Origin: CAZCAC01 sp964496575
GTDB taxonomy: Bacteria > Planctomycetota > UBA1135 > GCA-002686595
Assembly (NCBI GenBank): GCA_964496575.1
Contig: CAZCAC010000026.1
Location: forward strand, 1-64,000
Length of the DNA: 64,000 nt
Direction: 5' to 3'
Shown: piece by piece, positions 46,031 to 53,854 of the stretch
Numbering within the stretch: position 1 is the first letter of the stretch
Layout: each line of letters starts with the position of its first letter
Program-made: the position numbers and the translations under genes
Notes under the pieces: model-generated
Told to the model about the DNA's origin: nothing
Seen by the model: only the letters and a program-made list of their open reading frames with translations
Database searches by the model: none

Positions 46031-46708
46031 CTACCAGGGCACCTCGTTGCCCTCGAAGTCGAGGAACTGGCCGTTCCGCGAGGCGTCGAGGCCGTCGATC
46101 ACGCCGATCATCCCCGCCACGCTCTCCGGAATCTCCAGGGGAGCCGACGCTCCACCCATGTCGGTCTTGACCCACCCGGGGTGCAGGGCGACGCAAGTCA
46201 ATCCCTCGCCGGCGAGGTCGATCGCGAGGCTCTTGTTGAGCGCATTCAGCGCGGCCTTGCTGGCTCGATAGCCGTAGCAGCCGCCGCTGGTGTTGTCGGC
46301 GATGCTGCCCATCTTGCTGGTCATCTGCACGATCGTCTTGCGCCCGCCGAGCCGCAGGTTGGGCAGGAGGGCCAGGGTCACCCGCAACGGACCGAGGCTG
46401 TTGATCTGGAAGAACTGGGCCAGGCTCTCGACGTCGAGGCCCGCGAGGGCGACGTCCTTCACGCCGTAGCCGGCGTTGTTGATCAGGACGTCCACCGGCT
46501 CGGTGGCGAGGCGATCGGCGAAGACCTGCACGCTTTGCGGGTCGGCCACATCCAGGGTCTCCAGACGAACGTCGAGCGCCTGCAGCTCCCGTGCGTCCTT
46601 GACCCGGCGGGCGGTGGCGATGACGCGCTCTCCACGAGCGCACAGCTGGCGCGCCAGTTCGAGGCCGAGGCCCCGATTCGCGCCGGTGATGAGATAGGTG
46701 TCAGACAT
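46031..46708 (-). CDS. Short-chain dehydrogenase/reductase (SDR)
   Basis: 225 residues, cytoplasmic. The NAD(P)-binding motif is TGANRGLG (8-15), LINNAG lies near 95, and the catalytic set includes S131 region MTSKMGS and YGYRASK (Y, K). The closing HPGWVKTDMGG is typical of the C-factor/CsgA-like SDR branch, which includes short enzymes of about 225-250 residues. Substrate unknown. It lies upstream of the TMTC-like gene on the same strand with a 131-base spacer that holds a dispersed repeat. Confidence 0.93.
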   Translation of the reverse strand: MSDTYLITGANRGLGLELARQLCARGERVIATARRVKDARELQALDVRLETLDVADPQSVQVFADRLATEPVDVLINNAGYGVKDVALAGLDVESLAQFFQINSLGPLRVTLALLPNLRLGGRKTIVQMTSKMGSIADNTSGGCYGYRASKAALNALNKSLAIDLAGEGLTCVALHPGWVKTDMGGASAPLEIPESVAGMIGVIDGLDASRNGQFLDFEGNEVPW

Positions 46709-46793
46709 GCCAGCCAGGATACGGCGTCACCTCGTCTTCGGCACCATCGAGCCGTTCGGCGAGATCGAGAGGCACAGATCCGCAGCCCGGGGC

Positions 46794-48443
46794 TCACTCC
46801 GGCGCGACGATCTGCAGCCCCTCCGCGGCGAGAAACCTCGGACCACTCTCCACCGCGTTCGGCTCGATCCGGTACGCGGCCCCCTCGACCAGCTGCTCGC
46901 GCGCTTCGGGCTCCAGGCGGAGCAGGAAGTAGAGATACGGCTCGCCGTTGTCCGCTCCGAACCACATACCGCGCACCGCCGTGGCGGGGACGGTTCCGTG
47001 CTCCTCGGAGATCAGCTGGAACTCCCGAGGCACCTTCTCCCAGAACGGGTTGAGGAGCTCCCCCTCCATCTTCAGCCCCGCGGTCCGCGCGGCGAGCATG
47101 ATGTGGTGTCGGTCGGTTTCCAGGTCGATCCGGGTCACGGTCAGATGGGCCGGACGCTCACTCGATGCGACCCAGAAGGCGCGAACCAGCGTCACCTCCT
47201 CCGGCGGCACGTCCTCCTCGTAGGGCGGGTTGGGGATCTCCGCGTGCTCGCCGAACTCGTCGGTCACCTCGATCGTCGCGTACGGATTGGCCGTCTTGAA
47301 CACCTCGTCACGCCGGTGCAAGCCCTGGCGCAGACCCACCGTCCGCCCCATGTGCGCGTCCGCCCAGTCGACGACGGTCAGGATATGCGTGGTCAGGCCG
47401 TACAGCCGCTCGTCGAGGATCGGCTGACCGAGACGGGTGTAGTTGAGTCGCCGCCAGCGCCCGCCGATCAGCACTTCGTTGAAGGTGTGCGAGGCCCACG
47501 ATCCCTTGATCTTGCGCAGCCCCTTCAGCGCCGTCTCGCGAATCCGATGATGACGGATCCCCTCCTTGACCAGCTTCATCTGCTCGGCGTCATTGGAGTC
47601 GACCATCGGGATCACCAGCACGATGCGCGTCGGGACCCCCGCCGCCCGCAGACCGCCGCAGAGGTAGATGGCGCTCGAGGTGCACGAGCCGTGCACCTTG
47701 TGCTTGAACATGCCCTTCGCCGAGATCTCTCGCTCCCACTGCTCCTCGATCTTCACTCCCCGCTGCTGTTCGAACTTGCGTACGACCTGCTTCAGCTCCG
47801 GCGGCACGATCGGCTTGCCGCGGCGGTAGTCCGCCAAAAACGAGGTGAAGCCGTCCTCGAACTCCGAGCGGTCCATCAGCTGGCGCGCGGCGGCGACGGC
47901 CAGGGTGCGGTCGTCAGCGGCCTCGATGTCGACTCCCTTCTCGCGGAGTTCCTTCAGGAGTGCCCTGCGCATCCGCTGATCCCACGAAGAGGTTGTCGTC
48001 GACTTCAGGTACGGCGCGTACTTCCTGACCGACTTGCGCCACTTCGGGTCGGCCTCGATCGCCTCGTTCGCGGTACCGAGCGGGTAGTGGATCACCTCCA
48101 GCTCGACCCACCCTTCGTGCTCGGCCACGAGGCGCGCGTCCTGGAAGTCGTCGTTGCCGGCAGCGGCATCCGCCGGCCGCACCACTCTCACGACGGTCCG
48201 CACCGTGTAGGCGTACTCGCGCCGCTCGTCCCAGTCGCCGTCGGGCGTGCCGTCGCCGTCGCTGTCGGCGTTCTGGGGATCGGTCCCGTACTTGTGGCGC
48301 TCCTGGAAGTCGGAGAGACCGTCGCCGTCGCCGTCGGGGTCCTCGGCGATCGGGTCGGGCAGCTGGGCGTTCGCGGACCAGGCGCCGATCGCCAGCAGGG
48401 CGAGGGCCGAACCGAAACGAAAGCGGGGCGGATTCCAGCGCAT
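46794..48443 (-). CDS. Secreted transglutaminase-like protein with calcium-binding repeats
   Basis: 549 residues. A signal peptide (1-27) precedes a thrombospondin-type-3-like stretch rich in DPDGDGDG and DSDGDGTPDGD (31-70), which should bind calcium. The transglutaminase-like core has C254 in HGSCTSSAIY and H319 in ASHTFNEV; the third position reads WRRLNYTRLG, with Asn334 where Asp is usual. The family covers cysteine-protease-fold enzymes that crosslink or hydrolyse peptides; the Asn change leaves activity uncertain. The C-terminal 190 residues are beta-rich. It is divergent from the membrane protein at 48548. Confidence 0.85.
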   Translation of the reverse strand: MRWNPPRFRFGSALALLAIGAWSANAQLPDPIAEDPDGDGDGLSDFQERHKYGTDPQNADSDGDGTPDGDWDERREYAYTVRTVVRVVRPADAAAGNDDFQDARLVAEHEGWVELEVIHYPLGTANEAIEADPKWRKSVRKYAPYLKSTTTSSWDQRMRRALLKELREKGVDIEAADDRTLAVAAARQLMDRSEFEDGFTSFLADYRRGKPIVPPELKQVVRKFEQQRGVKIEEQWEREISAKGMFKHKVHGSCTSSAIYLCGGLRAAGVPTRIVLVIPMVDSNDAEQMKLVKEGIRHHRIRETALKGLRKIKGSWASHTFNEVLIGGRWRRLNYTRLGQPILDERLYGLTTHILTVVDWADAHMGRTVGLRQGLHRRDEVFKTANPYATIEVTDEFGEHAEIPNPPYEEDVPPEEVTLVRAFWVASSERPAHLTVTRIDLETDRHHIMLAARTAGLKMEGELLNPFWEKVPREFQLISEEHGTVPATAVRGMWFGADNGEPYLYFLLRLEPEAREQLVEGAAYRIEPNAVESGPRFLAAEGLQIVAPE

Positions 48444-48547
48444 CTTGAACTCCTCGTCTCGAGCTCCGTGGTTCGTCTACAGTAACCGATTCATGTCCTT
48501 CGTGGATCCCGGGGAGGAAGACCCGCATCATCGGGTATCCTCCCCCC

Positions 48548-49483
48548 ATGTCCGAAGAACGCCGTCCCCCCCGGTGGCTGAAGCGATTGCTCGTCGCCGC
48601 AGGTTTCCTGGTCGCCCTCTACGTCCTCCGCCTGGTCCTCGGCCTCGGTCTTGGGGCAATCCACTTCTCGAACACCCCGGACTTCGAAGCCTACATCCGA
48701 TCCAACCCTGTGGACGTCGAGCGCCTCGACGCAGCACTGGCGGGGATCGACGGAAGCGAGGAATCGTCGACTCTCTTCGCGGGCGAGGTCGACCCGCTGG
48801 TCCTCGACCAGGAGGACGAGACGTTCGAGCTCCGGGGCCAGGTCCTCGAGGTCGACATCCAGCGGGGCGAGGAGTACATCCTCCGCTATCGCCAGGAGTT
48901 CACGCTAGCGCTCGATCGCGAGACCTACGATCGCCATGGCATCCGGGTCACGACCCCGCTGCTGGTCACCGGCGACGGCCTGCGGTTGATCTCCATCGTC
49001 CGCCTCACCCCATCCGAGAAGATGATCGGCGAAGGCAGCAACGGCAAGGGGCACGCGGTCGTGGACGTGATCCTCGCGGCGGGCGAGGGCGAGCCCCGGG
49101 TGCGCTTCGGCGAGCTCGGCGAGGGCTCGGTGAGGAACGACATCTCGACGCTGCTCGCGGGAGCCGAAGGGCTGCCGCCGCTGGAGCAGTTCCAGCTCGA
49201 GCTTCCCTGCTTTCGCTGGCTCCTGGGCCTGGTGCACCCCTCCGACGAGATCGCCGAGGAGGGCCTGCTCCACCACGTCAGCATGCCGGTCTTCATGAAC
49301 TGGGAGAAGCTGGAGGACGGCCGCGGCGGCCCTTCGTACCAGGGCGCCCGCCACTTTCTGAGTACCACGCAGTATTCCTTCGCCCTCCGGATAGCGGTGA
49401 GTGAGACTCGAGATGGCGAGTCGGCCGGCTCGATCGAGACCTCGCATTCGGTCGAGTATCGCTGGAGCGACGAGCTCTGGTAG
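48548..49483 (+). CDS. Single-pass membrane protein, unknown
   Basis: 311 residues. A basic N-terminus (MSEERRPPRWLKRLL) is followed by one TM helix (about 13-37), so most of the protein faces outside. The rest is soluble, with QVLEVDIQRGEEYILRYRQEFTLALDRE and NDISTLLAGAEGLPPLEQF; no domain is recognised. It lies 95 bases upstream of the third sigma fusion on the same strand, so it may belong to the same transcript with the S41 protease. A sensor, partner or substrate role is possible but unproven. Confidence 0.75.
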   Translation: MSEERRPPRWLKRLLVAAGFLVALYVLRLVLGLGLGAIHFSNTPDFEAYIRSNPVDVERLDAALAGIDGSEESSTLFAGEVDPLVLDQEDETFELRGQVLEVDIQRGEEYILRYRQEFTLALDRETYDRHGIRVTTPLLVTGDGLRLISIVRLTPSEKMIGEGSNGKGHAVVDVILAAGEGEPRVRFGELGEGSVRNDISTLLAGAEGLPPLEQFQLELPCFRWLLGLVHPSDEIAEEGLLHHVSMPVFMNWEKLEDGRGGPSYQGARHFLSTTQYSFALRIAVSETRDGESAGSIETSHSVEYRWSDELW

Positions 49484-49578
49484 CGGCCTAGCGCCGTGGA
49501 TCGCCCGAGGACCGGCCCTCGGAAAAAAACCGGGATACGATGTGCCACCGCGATGCCCGGCGGCATTGCTCTCTCAGC

Positions 49579-52194
49579 ATGTCCGATCCCTCTTTCTCCC
49601 CCCGGATCCCGACCGCGGAGCTCCTCGCCCAGGCGGGGTGGATGCGATCGCTGGCGCGCGCGCTGGTGCTCGACCCCAGTCGCGCGGACGACGTGGTGCA
49701 GGAGGCGTGGCTCGCCGCGCTGACCCGCCCGCCGGACGACCGCCGGAACCTGCGTGGATGGCTGGCTCGGGTCCTGCGCAACGCGGCGCTGCAGATCGAC
49801 CGCCACGAGGGCCGGCGGCGCGAACGGGAGCGACGAGTCGCGCAGCTGGAGAGCGCGGCCCCCGCGGGTTCGGTCGACGAGCGAGTCGAGCTGCATCGCC
49901 TCCTGGTCGACGCGGTGAGCTCCCTCGGCGAACCCTACCGGACGACGATCCTGCTGCGGTACTTCGAGGGGCTCGACGCCGAGGAGATCGCCGCGAAGGA
50001 GGGGATCCAGGGAACGCTGGTGCGGACGCGACTCGCGCGTGGGCTGGAGAAGCTGCGAGCGCGCCTCGACGGCGAGCACGACGGAGACCGCCGCGCCTGG
50101 TGCCTGGCGCTCTGCCCCCTGGGTGGCGCGCTCGCCGACGGGCCCGCGGTCGCACCGGGATCGCTGGTGGGCTCGGCGGCGCTGGCCGCGGGCGTGGTGG
50201 CCCTGCTCGGAGGACTGGTCTTCACCGCGATCGCGCTGCGGTCGGGGGTCTCGGATGAGCCGGATCACGACTCCCTGACCGCGACCGGTGGGGAGGAAGT
50301 GATCGTCGAGGGCTCCGACGGGCGAATCGCTCGAAACGACGATCGACCGATCCGCATTCCCCTCGACGCCACGGCAGGGGGACGCGACGCGAGCTCACCT
50401 CTCGAAGAGCAGCTCCACGAGGGGAGGTGGACGCGGCTCGTCGACCGGGTCTTCGACTTCGAGAACGGCTCGGCGATCGCCGGGGCGGAGCTGCACCTGG
50501 AGCCGGCGTATCATCCTGGCGCCGAGCCGCTGGCGCGGTCCGACGAGGAGGGTCGTTTCGAGCTTCAGTCGGCGGGACCCTCGGACGTTCGCCTGGTGGT
50601 CCTCGCCGAAGGTTACGCGGGCCTGCGGCGAGTCCTCGACCTCGAAACGGCGCGGGGCTCGGCGATCGACGTCCCGCTGATCCGGGGCGCGTCGATCGAG
50701 GGGCGCATCACCGATCGCGGCGGCCGACCGGTCGAGGGGGCGACGGTCTCGATCCGCCCGGCACCCGTTCCGCTCGACTTCACGCCGCCCGCGAATCGCT
50801 CCGGGGGCAAGCTCTCCGACCTGCCCGACGGCTGCTGGCTCTTCGCCGGCCGCGATCCCGATCAGAAGCACGTCCGGACCGAGTCGGTCGGTCGGAGCGA
50901 CGCGGGAGGGTCCTTCCGCATCGAAGGCCGTGTCAGCAACGGCGGCGCCACCTTCGTCCGCGTGCACATGGAGCACCCCAAATACGCGGTGATCTCCAGC
51001 GAGGTGCTGAAGCTGGAGATGCCCTCGGGGGTCGTACGCACGTCGATCGTCATGGAGCGCGGCGCGGCGCTTCGAGGGCGCGTGATGCAGAACGGTCGGC
51101 CGGCGGTCGCGGTCGTACGCTGGTCGAGCGACGGCGACACCTCCGCTTCGATGGAAGTCGACCCCGCGGGACGTTTTTCCTTCGACAACGTTCCGCCGGG
51201 TGAGGCGAGCCTCAGCGCCCGGGATCCGCGGTTCAGGCTTCTGCGAGACGAGCGCACGCTGAAGCTGGATCGAGGCGAGGAGCGCTTCGAGGAGCTCGAT
51301 CTCTCCTACCAGCCGCACACGATCACCGGGCGAGTCACCTGTGCCCGGGGCGAGCCGGTCGAGGGAGCGTCGATCCTGGTCCTGGGCAAGGGCCCGGGCC
51401 GCTGGGAGCTGGTGAGCGGGGCGAGCGATGAAGCTGGCGAGTACGCGATCGAGCTGCCCGAGGTGGAGGGACAGCTCTACGACGTCGAGCTGCGCTGGGC
51501 GCCGCTGCGTCTCCGCCGCCGTGATCTTCCCGCGGGCGCTCGCGCCGACTTCTCGCTGCCGCGAATGGGGCGGCTCGAGCTGGAGATCGTCGACGGGCGA
51601 AGTGGCGTGGAGGTCAACGACTGCGAGGTGTTCTGGCGCGAGGCGGGCTCTCCGAGCTTCCTCGCCCACACCGGAGACCGCCCCGGCGGCGCGCTCCCGC
51701 TTCCCGTCGGTCGGATCGATCTCCGCGTCTGCGCGCATGAGCAGAACTACCGCGCCACGATCGTGCGCGACGTGGTCGTGAGTGACGAGAGCGAAGCAAG
51801 CCCGTGCCGGGTGGAGCTCGAGCGCGGAACGCGGCTCGACCTGCAGTGGCACGGCGAGGGCTCGCCGACTCCGGCGGATCACATCTTCTTCCTCTTGACC
51901 GAGGAGCAGTGGCCGCTGGTCGAAGGGGTCCGCAACCGCTACCTCGGCTACGATTTCGACGTCCGCGGGGCGGATGAGTCCGTGCATCACGAGATCCGGA
52001 GCCTGGCGATGGGGCTCAGCCACTGGGGAAATCGCCTCGACGAGCACGGCGCCGTCTCGCTGCGTGGGGTGACCCCCGGCCGCTACCGATTGAAGTCCAT
52101 TCCCGATGACCTGATCCTGGAGCCGAGGGAGCTCGTCGTCCCCGACGCGGAGTACTTCCCGGTCAACATCCACTGGAGGCAAACGAACCGATGA
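49579..52194 (+). CDS. Membrane-tethered ECF sigma factor with carboxypeptidase-regulatory-like repeats
   Basis: 871 residues from ATG 49579, where MSDPSFS resembles the starts of the other two fusions; the frame reaches 49540. Region 2 is at 11-80 (RADDVVQEAWLAAL, WLARVLRNAA) and region 4 at 108-163 (TTILLRYFEGLDAEEIA, LVRTRLARGLEKLR). The linker AWCLALCPLG (173-182) and one TM helix (197-220) match the other fusions. The outside part (about 650 residues) has CarboxypepD_reg-like units (SIEGRITDRGGRPVEGATVSI, ITGRVTCARGEPVEGASILVL, DNVPPGEASLSARDP). Its stop overlaps the start of an S41 protease (ATGA), so both are made together. It is the clearest candidate for a sigma factor released by proteolysis. 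Confidence 0.88.
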   Translation: MSDPSFSPRIPTAELLAQAGWMRSLARALVLDPSRADDVVQEAWLAALTRPPDDRRNLRGWLARVLRNAALQIDRHEGRRRERERRVAQLESAAPAGSVDERVELHRLLVDAVSSLGEPYRTTILLRYFEGLDAEEIAAKEGIQGTLVRTRLARGLEKLRARLDGEHDGDRRAWCLALCPLGGALADGPAVAPGSLVGSAALAAGVVALLGGLVFTAIALRSGVSDEPDHDSLTATGGEEVIVEGSDGRIARNDDRPIRIPLDATAGGRDASSPLEEQLHEGRWTRLVDRVFDFENGSAIAGAELHLEPAYHPGAEPLARSDEEGRFELQSAGPSDVRLVVLAEGYAGLRRVLDLETARGSAIDVPLIRGASIEGRITDRGGRPVEGATVSIRPAPVPLDFTPPANRSGGKLSDLPDGCWLFAGRDPDQKHVRTESVGRSDAGGSFRIEGRVSNGGATFVRVHMEHPKYAVISSEVLKLEMPSGVVRTSIVMERGAALRGRVMQNGRPAVAVVRWSSDGDTSASMEVDPAGRFSFDNVPPGEASLSARDPRFRLLRDERTLKLDRGEERFEELDLSYQPHTITGRVTCARGEPVEGASILVLGKGPGRWELVSGASDEAGEYAIELPEVEGQLYDVELRWAPLRLRRRDLPAGARADFSLPRMGRLELEIVDGRSGVEVNDCEVFWREAGSPSFLAHTGDRPGGALPLPVGRIDLRVCAHEQNYRATIVRDVVVSDESEASPCRVELERGTRLDLQWHGEGSPTPADHIFFLLTEEQWPLVEGVRNRYLGYDFDVRGADESVHHEIRSLAMGLSHWGNRLDEHGAVSLRGVTPGRYRLKSIPDDLILEPRELVVPDAEYFPVNIHWRQTNR

Positions 52195-53816
52195 ACATCT
52201 CGCACGAGAACCGTACTCGCGCCCCCTGGTGCGCAATCCTGGGGCTGTTCGCGTCGTTGTTCCTGCTCGCCGGATCTGCGCTGGCGGGAGAGAACCTGCG
52301 CAAGGTCTACAGGGGCAAGCTCGACTACCGCGAGAACGCCGGCGGAGTCGACTGGTCCGTGGGACCGGAGGATGTCTGGAAGCTCTCTTCCTTCAGCTAC
52401 GAGCTCGCCGGAGAGTTCGAGCTGGAGCTGGGGCCCTCGACGGTCGTGTTCGGAAAGCACAAGGGCGCGAAGAAGGGATACAGCGTGGTGTGGGCCGCGC
52501 TCTTCCCCGAGGAGCCGGGCGAGATCGTCACCTCCGAGTCGGGGCACGGCGACCACGCACGCGCGATCTTCATGCGCTTCAATCCCACGCTGCTCGCCGA
52601 GCTGTTCCCTTCCGCGACGGTCGAGGGGCGGGGTGAGGCTCGCTGGCTCGTCTGGGCCAAGCGCCAGTACGGACACAAGATCAACGCCTGCTGGCAGTGG
52701 GACAACATGCCGGTGGTCACCTGGAAGAAGTCGGTCGTCTTCGACATCGATACGGTCGAGGGAAAGCGGCGGATGTACATGCTCGACACCAAGGACGAGA
52801 CCGCTCGATACGAGCAGGCCTTCGCAGGCCGCGTCCTGCCGCCGGTGCCCGAGGACGACCTGGAGCGCGAGGAAGCGGTCGAGATCTTCCGCCAGGCGTG
52901 GGAGGCGTTCGACGCCGAGTACGCGATGTTCGTGGTCAAGCCGAACGTCGACTGGGAGGCGCTGTACGAGCTCTACGAACCGCTCGCGGAGGACGCGAAG
53001 TCGACCTACGAGCTCGCCGGCGTCATCGGCCTGCTGGTCAGCCACCTGGAGGACCTGCACGTCTACGTGAAGGCCGGGGATGTCTGGATCCCCACCTACA
53101 ACCGCTTCCGGGTGCGCAACGCCAACTGGAACGCGTTGAAAGGTCCGCTGCAGAAGCTGAAGGAGGGCAAGGGGGTCGCCTGGGCGCGCACCAACTACGG
53201 GCTGGGCTACATCTGCGTCTGGAACCTGAGCGAGCCGAACCTGGACGATGAGTTCGACGATGCCCTGAACGGGCTGGGTGACACGGTCGGGCTGATCATC
53301 GACCTGCGCTTCAACGGAGGTGGGGACGAGCTGCTGGGACAGCGGCTGGCGTCACGCTTCCTCGACCGGGAGCGGACCTACAGCCTCAATCAGTACCGCA
53401 GCGGCGCGGGTCACGACGAGCTGGGGAAGAAGCTGGAGCGGAAGTTCGAGCCGCGCGGCCCGTGGCGCTACGAGGCGCCGGTGGTCGTGCTCCAGGGTCA
53501 GAAGACGATGAGCTCCGCCGAGTCGCTGGCGCTGATGTTCGCTCAGTGTCCTGAAGTGACCACGATGGGCGACCGCACGGCCGGCTCCAGCGCCAACCCG
53601 CGCCGCCTGGAGCTTCCGCGAGGGATCATCGTCAACCTGCCGCGCTGGCTGGACATGGACCCCGCGGGTGAGCCGATCGACGCGGTGGGAATCGCCCCGA
53701 TGAAGCCGATCAAGGCGACCACCGTGGCCGACTTCGAGGAGACCGACCCGGTATTCGAGGCCGCGGTGAAGTTCCTCAAGAAGAAGAATAACCGGAAGCC
53801 GGGGAAGCGGAAGTAG
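52191..53816 (+). CDS. Secreted S41 (CtpA/Tsp-type) protease, coupled to sigma fusion
   Basis: 541 residues with a signal peptide (1-33, ...FLLAGSALAGE). The ATG overlaps the sigma-fusion stop. The C-terminal half has S41 features: DLRFNGGGDE (near 370), a nucleophile segment TMSSAESLAL with S441 and E444, and GDRTAGSSANP, where Tsp has its Lys; the base may be supplied differently. The N-terminal 200 residues are a beta-rich domain seen also in the paralogue at 56378. S41 proteases cut C-terminal regions of periplasmic or membrane proteins. The coupling suggests that its target or partner is the outside part of the sigma fusion; that is inference. Confidence 0.88.
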   Translation: MNISHENRTRAPWCAILGLFASLFLLAGSALAGENLRKVYRGKLDYRENAGGVDWSVGPEDVWKLSSFSYELAGEFELELGPSTVVFGKHKGAKKGYSVVWAALFPEEPGEIVTSESGHGDHARAIFMRFNPTLLAELFPSATVEGRGEARWLVWAKRQYGHKINACWQWDNMPVVTWKKSVVFDIDTVEGKRRMYMLDTKDETARYEQAFAGRVLPPVPEDDLEREEAVEIFRQAWEAFDAEYAMFVVKPNVDWEALYELYEPLAEDAKSTYELAGVIGLLVSHLEDLHVYVKAGDVWIPTYNRFRVRNANWNALKGPLQKLKEGKGVAWARTNYGLGYICVWNLSEPNLDDEFDDALNGLGDTVGLIIDLRFNGGGDELLGQRLASRFLDRERTYSLNQYRSGAGHDELGKKLERKFEPRGPWRYEAPVVVLQGQKTMSSAESLALMFAQCPEVTTMGDRTAGSSANPRRLELPRGIIVNLPRWLDMDPAGEPIDAVGIAPMKPIKATTVADFEETDPVFEAAVKFLKKKNNRKPGKRK

Positions 53817-53822
53817 CCGCCC

Positions 53823-53854
53823 GACGGCCTCGGGGGGCGAGAACCGAGGCCGTC
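53823..53854. terminator. Bidirectional terminator hairpin
   Basis: A perfect 11-bp stem (gacggcctcgg / ccgaggccgtc) with a 10-nt loop sits between convergent genes ending at 53816 and 53853; the right arm overlaps the stop of the minus-strand gene. Confidence 0.65.

Noticed and set aside
44106..46643. Long version (845 residues) of the TMTC-like protein
   Set aside because: The upstream part is antisense to the SDR gene and has no membrane character.
49540..49578. Upstream in-frame ATG for the third sigma fusion
   Set aside because: The ATG at 49579 matches the start context of the other two fusions; the extra 13 residues (MCHRDARRHCSLS) are unlike them.
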